Source: Naumannella halotolerans (GTDB lineage Bacteria > Actinomycetota > Actinomycetes > Propionibacteriales > Propionibacteriaceae). Taken from it: DNA of 64,000 nt. Shown piece by piece: positions 9,076 to 17,414 of this stretch. The DNA lies in NCBI RefSeq assembly GCF_004364645.1, contig NZ_SOAW01000001.1, positions 558,001 to 622,000 of the forward strand. The letters run 5' to 3'. Under the pieces are notes generated by a model, which saw nothing but the letters and a program-made list of their open reading frames with translations, searched no databases and was not told the origin of the DNA. The translations under genes were made by a program, and so were the position numbers. Every line of letters starts with the position of its first letter. Within the stretch, counting starts at the first letter, position 1.

Positions 9076-10764
9076 ATGGACTTTCCCGAAGTGATGAACC
9101 CACCGAAGCTGGCGCGAGATGTGCTGCGGGTGATCCCTCTGGGTGGCCTCGGCGACGTCGGCCGGAACATGGCCATGTTCGAGATCAACGGCAAGATCCT
9201 GCTGGTCGACTGCGGTGTGCTGTTCCCCGAGGACGCCCACCCCGGGGTCGACCTGATCTTGCCCGCCTTCGACCTGCTCAGCGACCGGCTGGACGACATC
9301 GTCGGCCTGGTCCTGACCCACGGCCATGAGGACCACATCGGCGCCGTGCCGTACCTGCTCAAACAGCGGCAGGACATCCCGGTCTTCGGAAGCCAGCTCA
9401 CCTTGGGTCTGCTGGCCGAGAAGTTCCGCGAGCACCGGATCCGCAACGCCGACCTGCGCACGGTCGCCGCTGGTGATCGGGTGGCCGTCGACGAGTTCGA
9501 GCTCGAGTTCGTCGCCGTCAACCACTCGATTCCTGACGCGCTCGCGGTGGCGCTGCGGACCAAGGGCGGACTGGTCCTGCACACCGGTGACTTCAAGATG
9601 GACCAGCTCCCGTTGGACCGTCGGATCACCGACCTGCGTGCCTTCGCCCGGCTCGGTGAGGAGGGGGTCGATCTGTTCATGACCGACTCCACCAATGCCG
9701 AGGTGCCCGGTTTCACCACCCCGGAGAAGGACATCCAGCCGGCCATCGAGCGGGTCTTCGCCAACTCCGAGAAGCGGATCGTCGTCGCCTGTTTCGCCTC
9801 CCATGTGCACCGGGTGCAGCAGGTGCTGAATGCCGCCGCCCGGCATGGCCGCAAGGTCTGTTACGTCGGTCGCTCGATGGTGAAGAACATGGGCGTGGCC
9901 GAGAAGCTCGGTTACCTCGAGGTGCCGGACAACATCATCGTGTCGCTGAAGGAACTCGACCGGTACCGGCCCGACCAGGTGGTCCTGCTGTCCACCGGTT
10001 CCCAAGGAGAGCCCCTGTCGGCACTGTCACGGATGGCGAACAAGGAACATCCGGCGATCGAACTCACCGAGGGCGACACTGTGCTGCTCGCGTCGTCACT
10101 GATCCCCGGCAATGAGAACTCGGTCTACCGGGTGATCAACGGCCTCAGCCGGCTCGGGGTGGACGTGGTGCACAAGGGCAATGCGCTCGTCCACGTCTCC
10201 GGGCACGCCTCGGCCGGGGAACTGCTCTACTGCTACAACATCGTGCAGCCGACGAACGTGATGCCCGTCCACGGTGAGATCCGCCACCTGATCGCCAATG
10301 GCAAGCTGGCCGAGGCCACCGGGGTACCGGCAGATCACGTGATGTTGGTCGAGGACGGCGGGGTCGTCGACCTGTCCGGCAGCAAGGCCGAGGTGGTCGG
10401 CAGGATCGATGCGCCGTACATCTTCGTCGACGGCACCATGCGCGGGGTGACCGAATCGCAGCTGTCGGACCGGCTGATCCTCGGCGAGGAGGGATTCATC
10501 TCCGTCATCGCAGTGGTCAACCTGCACTCGAAGAAGTTGGTCAGTGGGCCGGAAATCCAGGCCCGCGGGTTCCTCGAAGGTGACCAGGACAAGATGTTCG
10601 ACGGCATTCGGGCCGAGATCGCCAAGGCCCTCACCGATGCACTGGAGGAGGGGGTCTCCGACACCTACCGCCTGCAGCAGGTGATCCGCCGCCGGATCGG
10701 TCGCTGGGTCTCGGGCAAACTGCGCCGGCGGCCGATGATCGTCCCGGTCGTCGTCTCCACGTAG
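9076..10764 (+). CDS. rnj: Ribonuclease J
   Basis: RNase J is a metallo-beta-lactamase/beta-CASP enzyme with endonuclease and 5'-to-3' exonuclease activity in mRNA decay and rRNA maturation. The 562-residue product has the zinc motif HGHEDH near residue 82, the GDFKMD segment, the beta-CASP region and a C-terminal domain. In many actinobacteria rnj follows dapA; here it stands apart behind its own leaderless-type promoter. The ATG at 9076 fits the promoter spacing and family N-termini. A large palindrome lies downstream. Confidence 0.95.
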   Translation: MDFPEVMNPPKLARDVLRVIPLGGLGDVGRNMAMFEINGKILLVDCGVLFPEDAHPGVDLILPAFDLLSDRLDDIVGLVLTHGHEDHIGAVPYLLKQRQDIPVFGSQLTLGLLAEKFREHRIRNADLRTVAAGDRVAVDEFELEFVAVNHSIPDALAVALRTKGGLVLHTGDFKMDQLPLDRRITDLRAFARLGEEGVDLFMTDSTNAEVPGFTTPEKDIQPAIERVFANSEKRIVVACFASHVHRVQQVLNAAARHGRKVCYVGRSMVKNMGVAEKLGYLEVPDNIIVSLKELDRYRPDQVVLLSTGSQGEPLSALSRMANKEHPAIELTEGDTVLLASSLIPGNENSVYRVINGLSRLGVDVVHKGNALVHVSGHASAGELLYCYNIVQPTNVMPVHGEIRHLIANGKLAEATGVPADHVMLVEDGGVVDLSGSKAEVVGRIDAPYIFVDGTMRGVTESQLSDRLILGEEGFISVIAVVNLHSKKLVSGPEIQARGFLEGDQDKMFDGIRAEIAKALTDALEEGVSDTYRLQQVIRRRIGRWVSGKLRRRPMIVPVVVST

Positions 10765-10799
10765 TACGCCACCGGGCGCAGCTCCGCTCGTCCCAATTT

Positions 10800-10871
10800 G
10801 GCATTTGGGGTCGTTATTCGGCCACTGCTGCCATATGCGGCAGCAGCGGCCGAATAACGACCGAAAATGCC
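10800..10871. repeat. Long near-perfect palindrome between rnj and the TetR gene
   Basis: Arms of about 33 bp pair with three mismatches. The core is GTCGTTATTCGGCC then CTGCTGCC, its complement follows a 6-nt ATATGC loop, and the outer part pairs GGCATTT with AAATGCC. It sits between convergent genes (rnj plus, TetR minus) and so may stop both transcripts, though no U-run follows on either strand. It could also be a palindromic mobile repeat. Confidence 0.75.
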
Positions 10872-10938
10872 GGGCTCGGGTCGATGGGCGATGGGCGCGC
10901 GGGGTCGGGTTCGGCCGACGGGTGTGCGATGGCCCGGG

Positions 10939-11583
10939 TCAGTGGGCGAGGAGTTGCTGCTGCAGGGTCATCCCCAGCCACTGCGTGTACTCCTCGTCCG
11001 ACCAACCGCATTCACCGACCAGCGACAGGTAGACCGACAGTCCACACAGTGCCCATGCCCGGTCGATGAGCCTCTCCGGCGTCTGGTCGGTCATGGTGGT
11101 GATCCCCGACAGGCGATCCACCAGCGATCGCAGGGCCTCGCGGCGGTGACGGTCGCCCTCGGCTGCGAGTTCGGCCGCATTCGGCAGGTCCTGGGCCAGC
11201 GCCGCTACCGGACGTGAGGCGGAGAAGAACGCGGCGGTCCAACCCGCCCAGAGTCGCAGGATCTCCTCAGGATCGTCCGAGTCGGCGATGCGTCGGCGCC
11301 ACTCGTCTGCGTCGGCACCGATCTCCATCTGTTCGACCACGGCGCGCAGCACCGCTGGTTTCGACCCGAAGGTCGAGTAGATCGTCTGCGCCGATACCTC
11401 TGCCTCGGTGGCGATGGCCGCGATCGTCGTGGCGCCGAAGCCGTCGGTGTCGAACAGGCGTCGGGCCGCGTCCAGGATCCGTTCCCGGGTCCGCCGACGC
11501 TGCTCGGCGCGGACAGGGGAGCGGTAGGCACGAGTCCTGGCCGCCTGCAGTGGTGGTGACGGCGGTGACGCGTCCGATTTCAT
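10939..11583 (-). CDS. TetR/AcrR-family transcriptional repressor
   Basis: The 214-residue protein has a basic N-terminal extension, a TetR helix-turn-helix (about residues 30-75, including RILDAARRLF and VSAQTIYSTFGSK), and a helical ligand-binding/dimerisation domain. It is divergent from the membrane-protein gene at 11,624 and probably represses that gene and itself through the shared 40-bp promoter region. The ATG at 11,583 lies 7 nt after a TATAGT -10, so it is probably leaderless. The ligand cannot be told. Confidence 0.9.
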   Translation of the reverse strand: MKSDASPPSPPLQAARTRAYRSPVRAEQRRRTRERILDAARRLFDTDGFGATTIAAIATEAEVSAQTIYSTFGSKPAVLRAVVEQMEIGADADEWRRRIADSDDPEEILRLWAGWTAAFFSASRPVAALAQDLPNAAELAAEGDRHRREALRSLVDRLSGITTMTDQTPERLIDRAWALCGLSVYLSLVGECGWSDEEYTQWLGMTLQQQLLAH

Positions 11584-11587
11584 GGAG

Positions 11588-11620
11588 TTGACTATATTGA
11601 ATATACCTGACTAAGGTCAA
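11588..11620. promoter_or_regulatory. Overlapping divergent promoters with TetR operator
   Basis: Plus strand: TTGACT (11588-11593), 18-bp spacer, TAAGGT (11612-11617), then 6 nt to the ATG at 11624. Minus strand: TTGACC (11615-11620), 18-bp spacer, TATAGT (11591-11596), then 7 nt to the ATG at 11583. Each -35 overlaps the other promoter's -10. The palindrome TATATTGAATATA (11593-11605) lies inside both spacers and is the likely operator. Confidence 0.8.
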
Positions 11621-11623
11621 TAA

Positions 11624-12193
11624 ATGACCACAGACACAGCTCAGGTCGATCGCGCCGCCGACGGTCACGGTCGCGCCATCGGGTCCCTGATCGCAGCCGG
11701 CTTCGGTCTGACCTATGTGATCGTCAACTCGGCCATGCTGGCCGGGTCGGGTGGTGCAGGAAGCGTGTTCCGGTGGGTCGTTGTGGTCGCAGCAGTCCTG
11801 GCGGCCTTGCTGATCGCCATTCGTGCGATGCGCCTCCTGGCCCGGGCCGGGCGACCGAGCGGTGGTCGCTCACCCTTCGGTCGAGCCTTCGTCCTGCTCA
11901 CGGTCGTCGAGGTGCTGGCGATCTTCGTCGGTGTGCGATTCGTCGCGGGGGTGTTGGGTCGCCCGGATCTCGGGGTGGTGTGGGTGACGCTCGTTGTCGG
12001 GTTGCACTTCTTCGTGCTGGCTCGCCTGTTCGGGGTGCGGGCGTTCCATCTGCTGGGGGCGCTGCTGGTGACCTGTGCGGTGCTCGGTTGGGTGCTGGAT
12101 CTGCTCACCGTTCCCGCGGGGTCTGCCCTGGCGGGTGGTGTTGCCGCCGGTGCAGTCCTGCTGGCCTTCGGGTTCTGGGGTGTTCGACGATGA
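11624..12193 (+). CDS. Multi-pass integral membrane protein, TetR-linked
   Basis: The 189-residue product is almost entirely hydrophobic, with about six predicted membrane helices (for example GVVWVTLVVGLHFFVLARLF and LLGALLVTCAVLGWVLDLL). I do not recognise a named family with confidence. The gene is divergent from a TetR regulator and shares its operator, so it is probably that repressor's target; a transport or envelope-stress role is only inference. The ATG at 11,624 fits a leaderless promoter (TAAGGT plus 6 nt). Confidence 0.75.
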   Translation: MTTDTAQVDRAADGHGRAIGSLIAAGFGLTYVIVNSAMLAGSGGAGSVFRWVVVVAAVLAALLIAIRAMRLLARAGRPSGGRSPFGRAFVLLTVVEVLAIFVGVRFVAGVLGRPDLGVVWVTLVVGLHFFVLARLFGVRAFHLLGALLVTCAVLGWVLDLLTVPAGSALAGGVAAGAVLLAFGFWGVRR

Positions 12194-12235
12194 GCAGGGC
12201 TTGGACTCCGGTGAGTCGAGTGTAATCATGTAATC

Positions 12236-12754
12236 ATGACCGAACTCACTGTGGAGAACGTCGCTTCCTGGTGTGCCCAGCGGCTCCCGGAGGAATGGCA
12301 GCTCTCACCCGCCGAGATCGCCGTCGATCGGGACGAGATCACCATCTGGCTGAGCATCTCCGACCTCGACTCCGGTGCCGATCTCGATGCCGATGAGGCC
12401 ATGGAGGCCAGGGAGATACGTACCGCGGCCTTCCGTGACGAGACCCGGGGGCAACGCATCGAGATCGCCCAGGAGACCGAGCGGCACTTCGGAGTGCCGG
12501 TGAGCTGGGGTCTGCAGATGGGGGATCATCGGGAACTGTGGACCCATGTCTCGGCGCCGGTGATGACCCGATTGCGACAGCCGCAGCGGCAGGTGCTCGA
12601 CACCCTGGTCAGTGCCGGGGTGGCCCGCTCCCGGGCCGATGCACTCGCCTGGTGCGTTCGGCTGGTGGGTCAGCACGAGGGGGATTGGCTGGCCGAACTG
12701 CGCGAGGCCATTCGGTCGGTCGACCAGGTACGCGACCGGGGGCCGCGCGCCTGA
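12236..12754 (+). CDS. Conserved hypothetical protein
   Basis: The 172-residue soluble acidic protein begins MTELTVENVASWC. It has an alpha/beta N-terminal part (AEIAVDRDEITIWLSI) and a helical C-terminal part with repeated leucines (RQVLDTLVSAGVARSRADALAWCVRLV). The last part resembles a ribbon-helix-helix-like 'SRADALAWCV' segment seen in several actinobacterial proteins of unknown role. No catalytic motif visible. It stands alone between the membrane-protein gene and the convergent rpmB. No Shine-Dalgarno is evident. Confidence 0.65.
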   Translation: MTELTVENVASWCAQRLPEEWQLSPAEIAVDRDEITIWLSISDLDSGADLDADEAMEAREIRTAAFRDETRGQRIEIAQETERHFGVPVSWGLQMGDHRELWTHVSAPVMTRLRQPQRQVLDTLVSAGVARSRADALAWCVRLVGQHEGDWLAELREAIRSVDQVRDRGPRA

Positions 12755-12899
12755 GACGCCTGAGACACCGGGCGGACTCGGTGCGCACCGAGCGATGGCT
12801 GCGCTCCGTGGACGGTGCAGACCGCGGAGCGTCGACGGGCCACCAGGCCGAACAAAGGGGAAACCGCAGGCCGGGTTGTCCCGGTGCGGAGGGAAACGC

Positions 12900-12928
12900 A
12901 AAAGGGCCCATCCGCAATGCGGACGGGC
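12900..12928 (-). terminator. Rho-independent terminator of rpmB
   Basis: On the minus strand GCCCGTCCGC and GCGGATGGGC form a 10-bp stem around an ATT loop, followed by CCTTTTG. It lies 17 nt after the rpmB stop. Confidence 0.85.
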
Positions 12929-12945
12929 ACCTCGGCGAGTCGAAT

Positions 12946-13131
12946 TCAGCGACTGACCTTGCCGGCCTTCAGGCAGGAGGTGCAGACGTTGAGCCGCTTC
13001 GGCGTACCGCCGACGACGGCGCGGACCCGCTGGATGTTCGGGTCCCAACGACGGTTGGTCTTCTTCTTGGACCAAGGCTTGTTGTGACCGAAGCCCGGGC
13101 CCTTGGCGCACACGTCGCAAACGGCAGCCAT
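12946..13131 (-). CDS. rpmB: 50S ribosomal protein L28 (zinc-ribbon form)
   Basis: The 61-residue product begins MAAVCDVCAKGPGFG and ends CTSCLKAGKVSR. It has both CxxC pairs of the zinc-binding form, unlike the cysteine-free paralogue that many actinobacteria express under zinc limitation. The ATG at 13,131 is chosen because GAGGAGAG lies upstream and L28 proteins start here; the 66-residue in-frame extension is not part of L28. A clear terminator follows. Confidence 0.96.
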   Translation of the reverse strand: MAAVCDVCAKGPGFGHNKPWSKKKTNRRWDPNIQRVRAVVGGTPKRLNVCTSCLKAGKVSR

Positions 13132-13439
13132 GGAGCTCTCCTCTAACTCGTTGTTCGTGCGCCGGTAGCGCACAAAACCGGCGGAAGCTTTCTCCCGCGG
13201 CTTGGATGTTCGGGGTTCCCACTGCGGGAACCGGTCAAGAATAGCCGAGGCGCGCCGCAGCACATAATTCCGCACTTTCGGCGCAGCTGATCGGCGTCGG
13301 GCCGGGGCCGGTGCAGCTGTGGTCGTCACCCCGGACGAGGGTGCTGAGTCCCGGTTCGCCCAACGGGCAGATCGTACCTACGCACCGGATCGGGGCCTGG
13401 GCGCCGGCGCCGGGCGGCTGCGTCAGGCCGGGCGCTGAC

Positions 13440-15734
13440 TCATTCCCGGCGCAACAGTTGTGCGTTCAGGGCCACGATCACCGTCGATGCCGACATCAGT
13501 AGTGCGCCCACACTCATCGGCAGGACGAAACCGACGGGTGCCAGGACGCCGGCCGCCAACGGCACCGAGAGCAGGTTGTATCCGGCAGCCCACCACAGGT
13601 TCTGTCGCATCTTCCGGTACGTCGCCTTCGACAGGTTCACCGCGGTGACCACGGCTCGAGGGTCCGACCCGGTCAGGATCAGTCCGGCCGAGGCGATCGC
13701 CACGTCCGTACCGGCGCCGATCGCGATGCCGACGTCGGCTCCGGCAAGTGCGGGGGCATCGTTCACCCCGTCACCGACCATCGCCACCCGGCGGCCCGCG
13801 GCTTGCAGGGAGGCCACCTCCGACGCCTTGTCCTCGGGACGTACCTCGGCCATCACCTGGTCGATTCCGACCTCGCGGCCAACGGCTTCGGCAATCTCCT
13901 TCGCATCCCCGGTGATCATCACCGGTTCGATGCCTACCGCGCGCAGTTGCGCCACCGCCTGTGCCGACTCCGGGCGTACCTCGTCGGTCAGTTCCAGGCT
14001 GCCGATCAACTGCTGGTCGGCGAAGACGTGAAGCACGGTGGCACCTGCCCGGGCAGTCCTGCTGTCACCGTCGGACAGGTCGACCCGATGATCATCGGCC
14101 GCGCTCCGGTCCGCACCGTGTCGGCGCAACAGCGCAGGTCCGCCGACTTCGACGGTCCGTCCCGCCACGGTGGCGCGAACCCCGAGGGCCGCAGCCGAGG
14201 AGAAGTCCGAGGACGTCGGCACCTGCAGGTGACGGTCTGTGGCAGCAGCGATGATCGCCCGGCCGAGCGGGTGTTCGCTGTCGGACTCCGCGGCGGCGGC
14301 GAGCCGGATCACCTCATCGGTGTCCCATCCCGGCTGCGGGATGATCCGGTCGACGTTCGGGTTCCCCTTGGTCAGTGTGCCGGTCTTGTCGAACACTACG
14401 GTGTCCACGTTGCGCATGTTCTCCAGTGCCAGTCGATCGGCGATCAGGATGCCCGACCGGGCTGCCCGTTCGGTGGCGATCGCCACCACCAGAGGGATCG
14501 CCAGGCCGAGGGCGTGGGGGCAGGCGATCACCAGCACGCTGATGGTGCGGACCACGGCATCATCCGGTGAGCCGACCAGCGACCAGACGACCGCGGTGAT
14601 CGCCGCCGCGCCGAGCGCGAACCAGAACAGCCACCCGGCGGCCCTGTCGGCGAGTCGCTGTGTCCTCGAGGTCGACTGCTGGGCCTTGGCGACCAGGCGT
14701 TCGATTCCGGCCAGGGCCGTCTCGTCACCGACCGCGCTCACCCGTACCCGCAGGCCGGAATCGGTGACCACGGTTCCCCCGACCACCTGGTCGCCCACCC
14801 CGCGGGTGACCGGTCTCGACTCGCCGGTGATCATGGATTCGTCGACCTGCGCCGAGCCTTCGGTGACGATCGCGTCGGTGGGAATGGCGGAACCGGGACG
14901 GATCAGCAGCAGGTCGCCGACCTGCAGTTGATCGACGGCGACGGTACGGGTGCCGTCGGCGGTGATGATCTCCGCCTCATCGGGGAGCAGGCGAGCCAGC
15001 GAGTCGAGTGCGGAACTGGCTCGGCCGAGCGAACGCATCTCGATCCAGTGGCCGAGCAGCATGATCACGACCAGCAGCGCCAGCTCCCACCAGACGTCCA
15101 GATCGGCGGAGAGCAGCCCGAGACTGGCTCCCCAGGAGGCGAAGAACGCGACCGTGATGGCCAGGCTGATCAACATCATCATCCCGGGCCGCCGGGACCG
15201 TAGTTCGCCGACCGCCCCGGTCAGGAAGGGGCGGCCACCCCAGAAGTAGATGACCGTGCCGAGGACCGGTGAGATCCAGTGCAGCCAGTTGACCTCGGGC
15301 AGCTGATAGCCGACGAGCCCGGCGAACATGTGGTTGAACAGCAGTGTCGGTATCGCCAGGACGACCATGATCCAGAACAGGCGGCGGAACTGGCCGACCA
15401 TGTCGCCGTGGTCCATGTGACCCATGTCGCCGTGGTCCATGTGACCCATGTCGCCGTGGTCCATGTGACCCATGTCGCCGTGGTCCATGTGAGCCATCGG
15501 ACCGTGGTCCATCTGGTCCATCGAGCCGTGGTCCATGTGGTCCATCGAGGGGTGGTCCATGTGAGCCATCGGACCGTGGTCCATCTGGTCCATCGAGCCG
15601 TGGTCCATGTGGTCCATCGAGGGGTGGTCCATCCCCGTGTGGTCGGGGTGCGGGCTGGTCTCGGACGAGTCGGGCCGCCGGCGTTCTGCCTCGGTCCGCC
15701 TTTCGGGGGAGGCCGAATCGGATTCGGGTTCCAT
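13440..15734 (-). CDS. copB: CopB-type copper-translocating P-type ATPase, core copy
   Basis: The 764-residue P1B ATPase has the membrane metal motif CPH (VIACPHALGLAIP), the P-loop DKTGTLTKG, the MITGES actuator loop and the GDGVNDAP hinge. CPH enzymes (P1B-3) export Cu(II), and sometimes Cu(I) or Ag(I). The first 115 or so residues are His/Met/Asp-rich and highly repetitive, a likely metal-binding region, replacing an HMA domain. The ATG at 15,734 is preferred because a TAGATT -10 ends 7 nt before it (leaderless spacing); TTG at 15,743 is the alternative. A CsoR-type box lies in the promoter, linking this gene to the copper genes at 56-63 kb. Confidence 0.93.
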   Translation of the reverse strand: MEPESDSASPERRTEAERRRPDSSETSPHPDHTGMDHPSMDHMDHGSMDQMDHGPMAHMDHPSMDHMDHGSMDQMDHGPMAHMDHGDMGHMDHGDMGHMDHGDMGHMDHGDMVGQFRRLFWIMVVLAIPTLLFNHMFAGLVGYQLPEVNWLHWISPVLGTVIYFWGGRPFLTGAVGELRSRRPGMMMLISLAITVAFFASWGASLGLLSADLDVWWELALLVVIMLLGHWIEMRSLGRASSALDSLARLLPDEAEIITADGTRTVAVDQLQVGDLLLIRPGSAIPTDAIVTEGSAQVDESMITGESRPVTRGVGDQVVGGTVVTDSGLRVRVSAVGDETALAGIERLVAKAQQSTSRTQRLADRAAGWLFWFALGAAAITAVVWSLVGSPDDAVVRTISVLVIACPHALGLAIPLVVAIATERAARSGILIADRLALENMRNVDTVVFDKTGTLTKGNPNVDRIIPQPGWDTDEVIRLAAAAESDSEHPLGRAIIAAATDRHLQVPTSSDFSSAAALGVRATVAGRTVEVGGPALLRRHGADRSAADDHRVDLSDGDSRTARAGATVLHVFADQQLIGSLELTDEVRPESAQAVAQLRAVGIEPVMITGDAKEIAEAVGREVGIDQVMAEVRPEDKASEVASLQAAGRRVAMVGDGVNDAPALAGADVGIAIGAGTDVAIASAGLILTGSDPRAVVTAVNLSKATYRKMRQNLWWAAGYNLLSVPLAAGVLAPVGFVLPMSVGALLMSASTVIVALNAQLLRRE
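15399..15633. repeat. Tandem repeats coding for the His/Met-rich N-terminus of CopB
   Basis: Two blocks lie within the gene: four copies of a 24-bp unit encoding GHMDHGDM (15,399 to about 15,491), and two copies of a 72-bp unit encoding segments such as DHPSMDHMDHGSMDQM (about 15,492-15,633). All units are multiples of 3, so copy-number change would preserve the frame. Confidence 0.9.
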
Positions 15735-15741
15735 GTCCTCC

Positions 15742-15770
15742 AATCTATACCCCTAGGGGGTATACGCCAA
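15742..15770 (-). promoter_or_regulatory. copB promoter with CsoR-type box
   Basis: Minus strand: -35 TTGGCG (15765-15770), 17-bp spacer, -10 TAGATT (15742-15747), then 7 nt to the ATG. The palindromic sequence TATACCCCTAGGGGGTATA (plus-strand 15746-15764) fills the spacer. CsoR/RicR repressors bind such sites and release them when Cu(I) is bound. Confidence 0.75.
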
Positions 15771-15800
15771 GAGGTGAACGAGCCCGTCTAGGATGCGATC

Positions 15801-16622
15801 GTGGATTCCGAGCTGCCGGTCCTGGTCGCCACCGATCTGGACGGCACCCTGCTGCCCGACGACCTCGCGATCAGCCCTCGTACGCGTACCGTGATCGAGG
15901 CCTTGGCGGCTCGTGGCATCCCGGTGATCCCCGCGACCGCCCGGCAACCGCTGGGCGTCCGCCCGCTCGACCTCGGCGTCGAATGGGTGATTTGCAGCAA
16001 CGGAGCGCTGGTGACGAACCTGCGTACGGGCGAGGTGGTCGCCGAGGCGAGTATCGCGATGCCGGCGTTGGAGCAGGCGCTCACGCGGATCACCGAGGCG
16101 CTGCCGGGCGCGGAGTTCTTCGCCGTCGGTGATGCCGGGAACAGCTTCGTGGCCACCCCGGGTTATCCGGCACTCGCCGTCGAGGCCGACCACAAGCGCG
16201 ACCCCGCGCAGATGATGACCGTGCCCCTGTCCGAGCTCGGCACCCGGCCGGTGAACAAATTGGGGGTACGTGTGCCCGGCGTCGACGGCCGTACCCTGCT
16301 GTCCCGCGTGAGGTCCCTGCAGATCCCGGGGGTGGCCCCGACCAACTCCGGTGTCGCCTTCGTCGACCTGGCACCGGCAGGGGTGAACAAGGCCTGGGGA
16401 GTGCAGCAGTTGTGTCGCCACCTGCGACTCGACCCACGGCGCACCCTCGCCTTCGGTGACCAGCTCAACGATCTCGAACTGCTCGAATCCGCAGGTACGG
16501 CGGTCGCCATGCCCGGATCACCTCCCGAGCTGCTGGCCATGGCCGACCGGCTCGCGCCGTCGAACAACGACGACGGTGTCGCCCGGGTTCTGGAATCGGT
16601 GTACGGCCTGCCGCCCGGCTGA
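15801..16622 (+). CDS. Cof-type HAD-IIB family phosphatase
   Basis: The 273-residue protein has HAD motif I DLDGTLL, a type IIB cap domain and motif IV in GDQLNDLELL. Family members dephosphorylate sugar phosphates, nucleotides or cofactors; the substrate is unknown. The GTG at 15,801 follows a TAGGAT hexamer ending 6 nt upstream, matching the leaderless arrangement. It is divergent from copB, and its promoter region adjoins the copper box. Confidence 0.9.
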   Translation: MDSELPVLVATDLDGTLLPDDLAISPRTRTVIEALAARGIPVIPATARQPLGVRPLDLGVEWVICSNGALVTNLRTGEVVAEASIAMPALEQALTRITEALPGAEFFAVGDAGNSFVATPGYPALAVEADHKRDPAQMMTVPLSELGTRPVNKLGVRVPGVDGRTLLSRVRSLQIPGVAPTNSGVAFVDLAPAGVNKAWGVQQLCRHLRLDPRRTLAFGDQLNDLELLESAGTAVAMPGSPPELLAMADRLAPSNNDDGVARVLESVYGLPPG

Positions 16623-16634
16623 CCTCGGGTCGGG

Positions 16635-17330
16635 TCAGCGGCTGCGCGCTCGCTTGGCACTCAACAGGGCCATGATCCGGGCGATCACCAAGGCGATGTA
16701 CAGCATCCCGGCGATCTGTTCGATCATCACCACCGATCGGGCCTGCGGCAGCACCGGGATGATGTCGGAGAGCCCGGTGCTGGTCATGGTGGTGATCGAC
16801 AGGAACAACAACTCGATCCAGGTACGCGGCGCCTCGGCGTCGATGGCAGCGGTGAACGACCCGGGCCAGACGGTCTGCACCGCCGAGTACAGGTAGGCGA
16901 AGCCCCAGGCGACCACGGTGAAGGTGGCACCGGTCGCCCACAACTCGTCGTGGGTCACATGATCGTCGTGGAACATGTACCGCAGCAGGGCATAGGCGGT
17001 GTAGAGGTAGAACGCGGCATGGATCACGGCGGAGACGATCACCAGCCACGCGATCCCCGGGTGCAGGGCCTCGGCGACGGTCAGCAGCAGCGCGGGAACG
17101 CCCAGGGTCATCGAGATCCAGGTCTGCGACTCCGTCGCCCGGACCGCGAACACGGCCAGGGCGAGGACGACGATCGCGAGCACGCCGACCATCGTCCGCC
17201 CGGCAACCGCATCGCCCAGGAACGGGTAGACCAGCAGCGACAGCAGCTGGGCCACCATCAACAATGCCGAGGGGTGCTCGGCCGACCAGCGGACCAGCCT
17301 TCGCAGGGTGGGCTCGGCGACATCGGGCAT
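16635..17330 (-). CDS. Ion-channel-like membrane protein with degenerate K+ filter
   Basis: The 231-residue protein has about six membrane segments. The C-terminal part looks like a two-helix pore module: a helix, a P-loop containing TSTGLSD (residues 183-189), and a final helix. Potassium channels carry TVGYGD at this place, so Tyr is replaced by Leu and the second Gly by Ser. It may be a non-selective or altered channel, or a relative with another role. It converges with the HAD gene with only 12 nt between them. Confidence 0.7.
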   Translation of the reverse strand: MPDVAEPTLRRLVRWSAEHPSALLMVAQLLSLLVYPFLGDAVAGRTMVGVLAIVVLALAVFAVRATESQTWISMTLGVPALLLTVAEALHPGIAWLVIVSAVIHAAFYLYTAYALLRYMFHDDHVTHDELWATGATFTVVAWGFAYLYSAVQTVWPGSFTAAIDAEAPRTWIELLFLSITTMTSTGLSDIIPVLPQARSVVMIEQIAGMLYIALVIARIMALLSAKRARSR

Positions 17331-17402
17331 GCGTTCATGCTGCCACGTCGATCCGTCCGGTGGGCCCGAGGACTCCTGGCGCCGGTGGTCGGTCCCGCCC
17401 CC

Positions 17403-17408
17403 TAGGCT
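17403..17408 (+). promoter_or_regulatory. -10 hexamer of recG (leaderless type)
   Basis: TAGGCT ends 6 nt before the recG ATG; the GGGGTC between is too short and too close to serve as a ribosome binding site. Confidence 0.55.
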
Positions 17409-17414
17409 GGGGTC

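Noticed and set aside
12100-12240. Separate gene or leaderless TANNNT promoter for the 12,236 gene
   Set aside because: TGTAATCATG repeats lie before the ATG, but no hexamer fits TANNNT at 6-7 nt, so no promoter was listed.
15399-15633. CRISPR-like regular repeats
   Set aside because: They are in frame inside copB and encode a regular peptide repeat.
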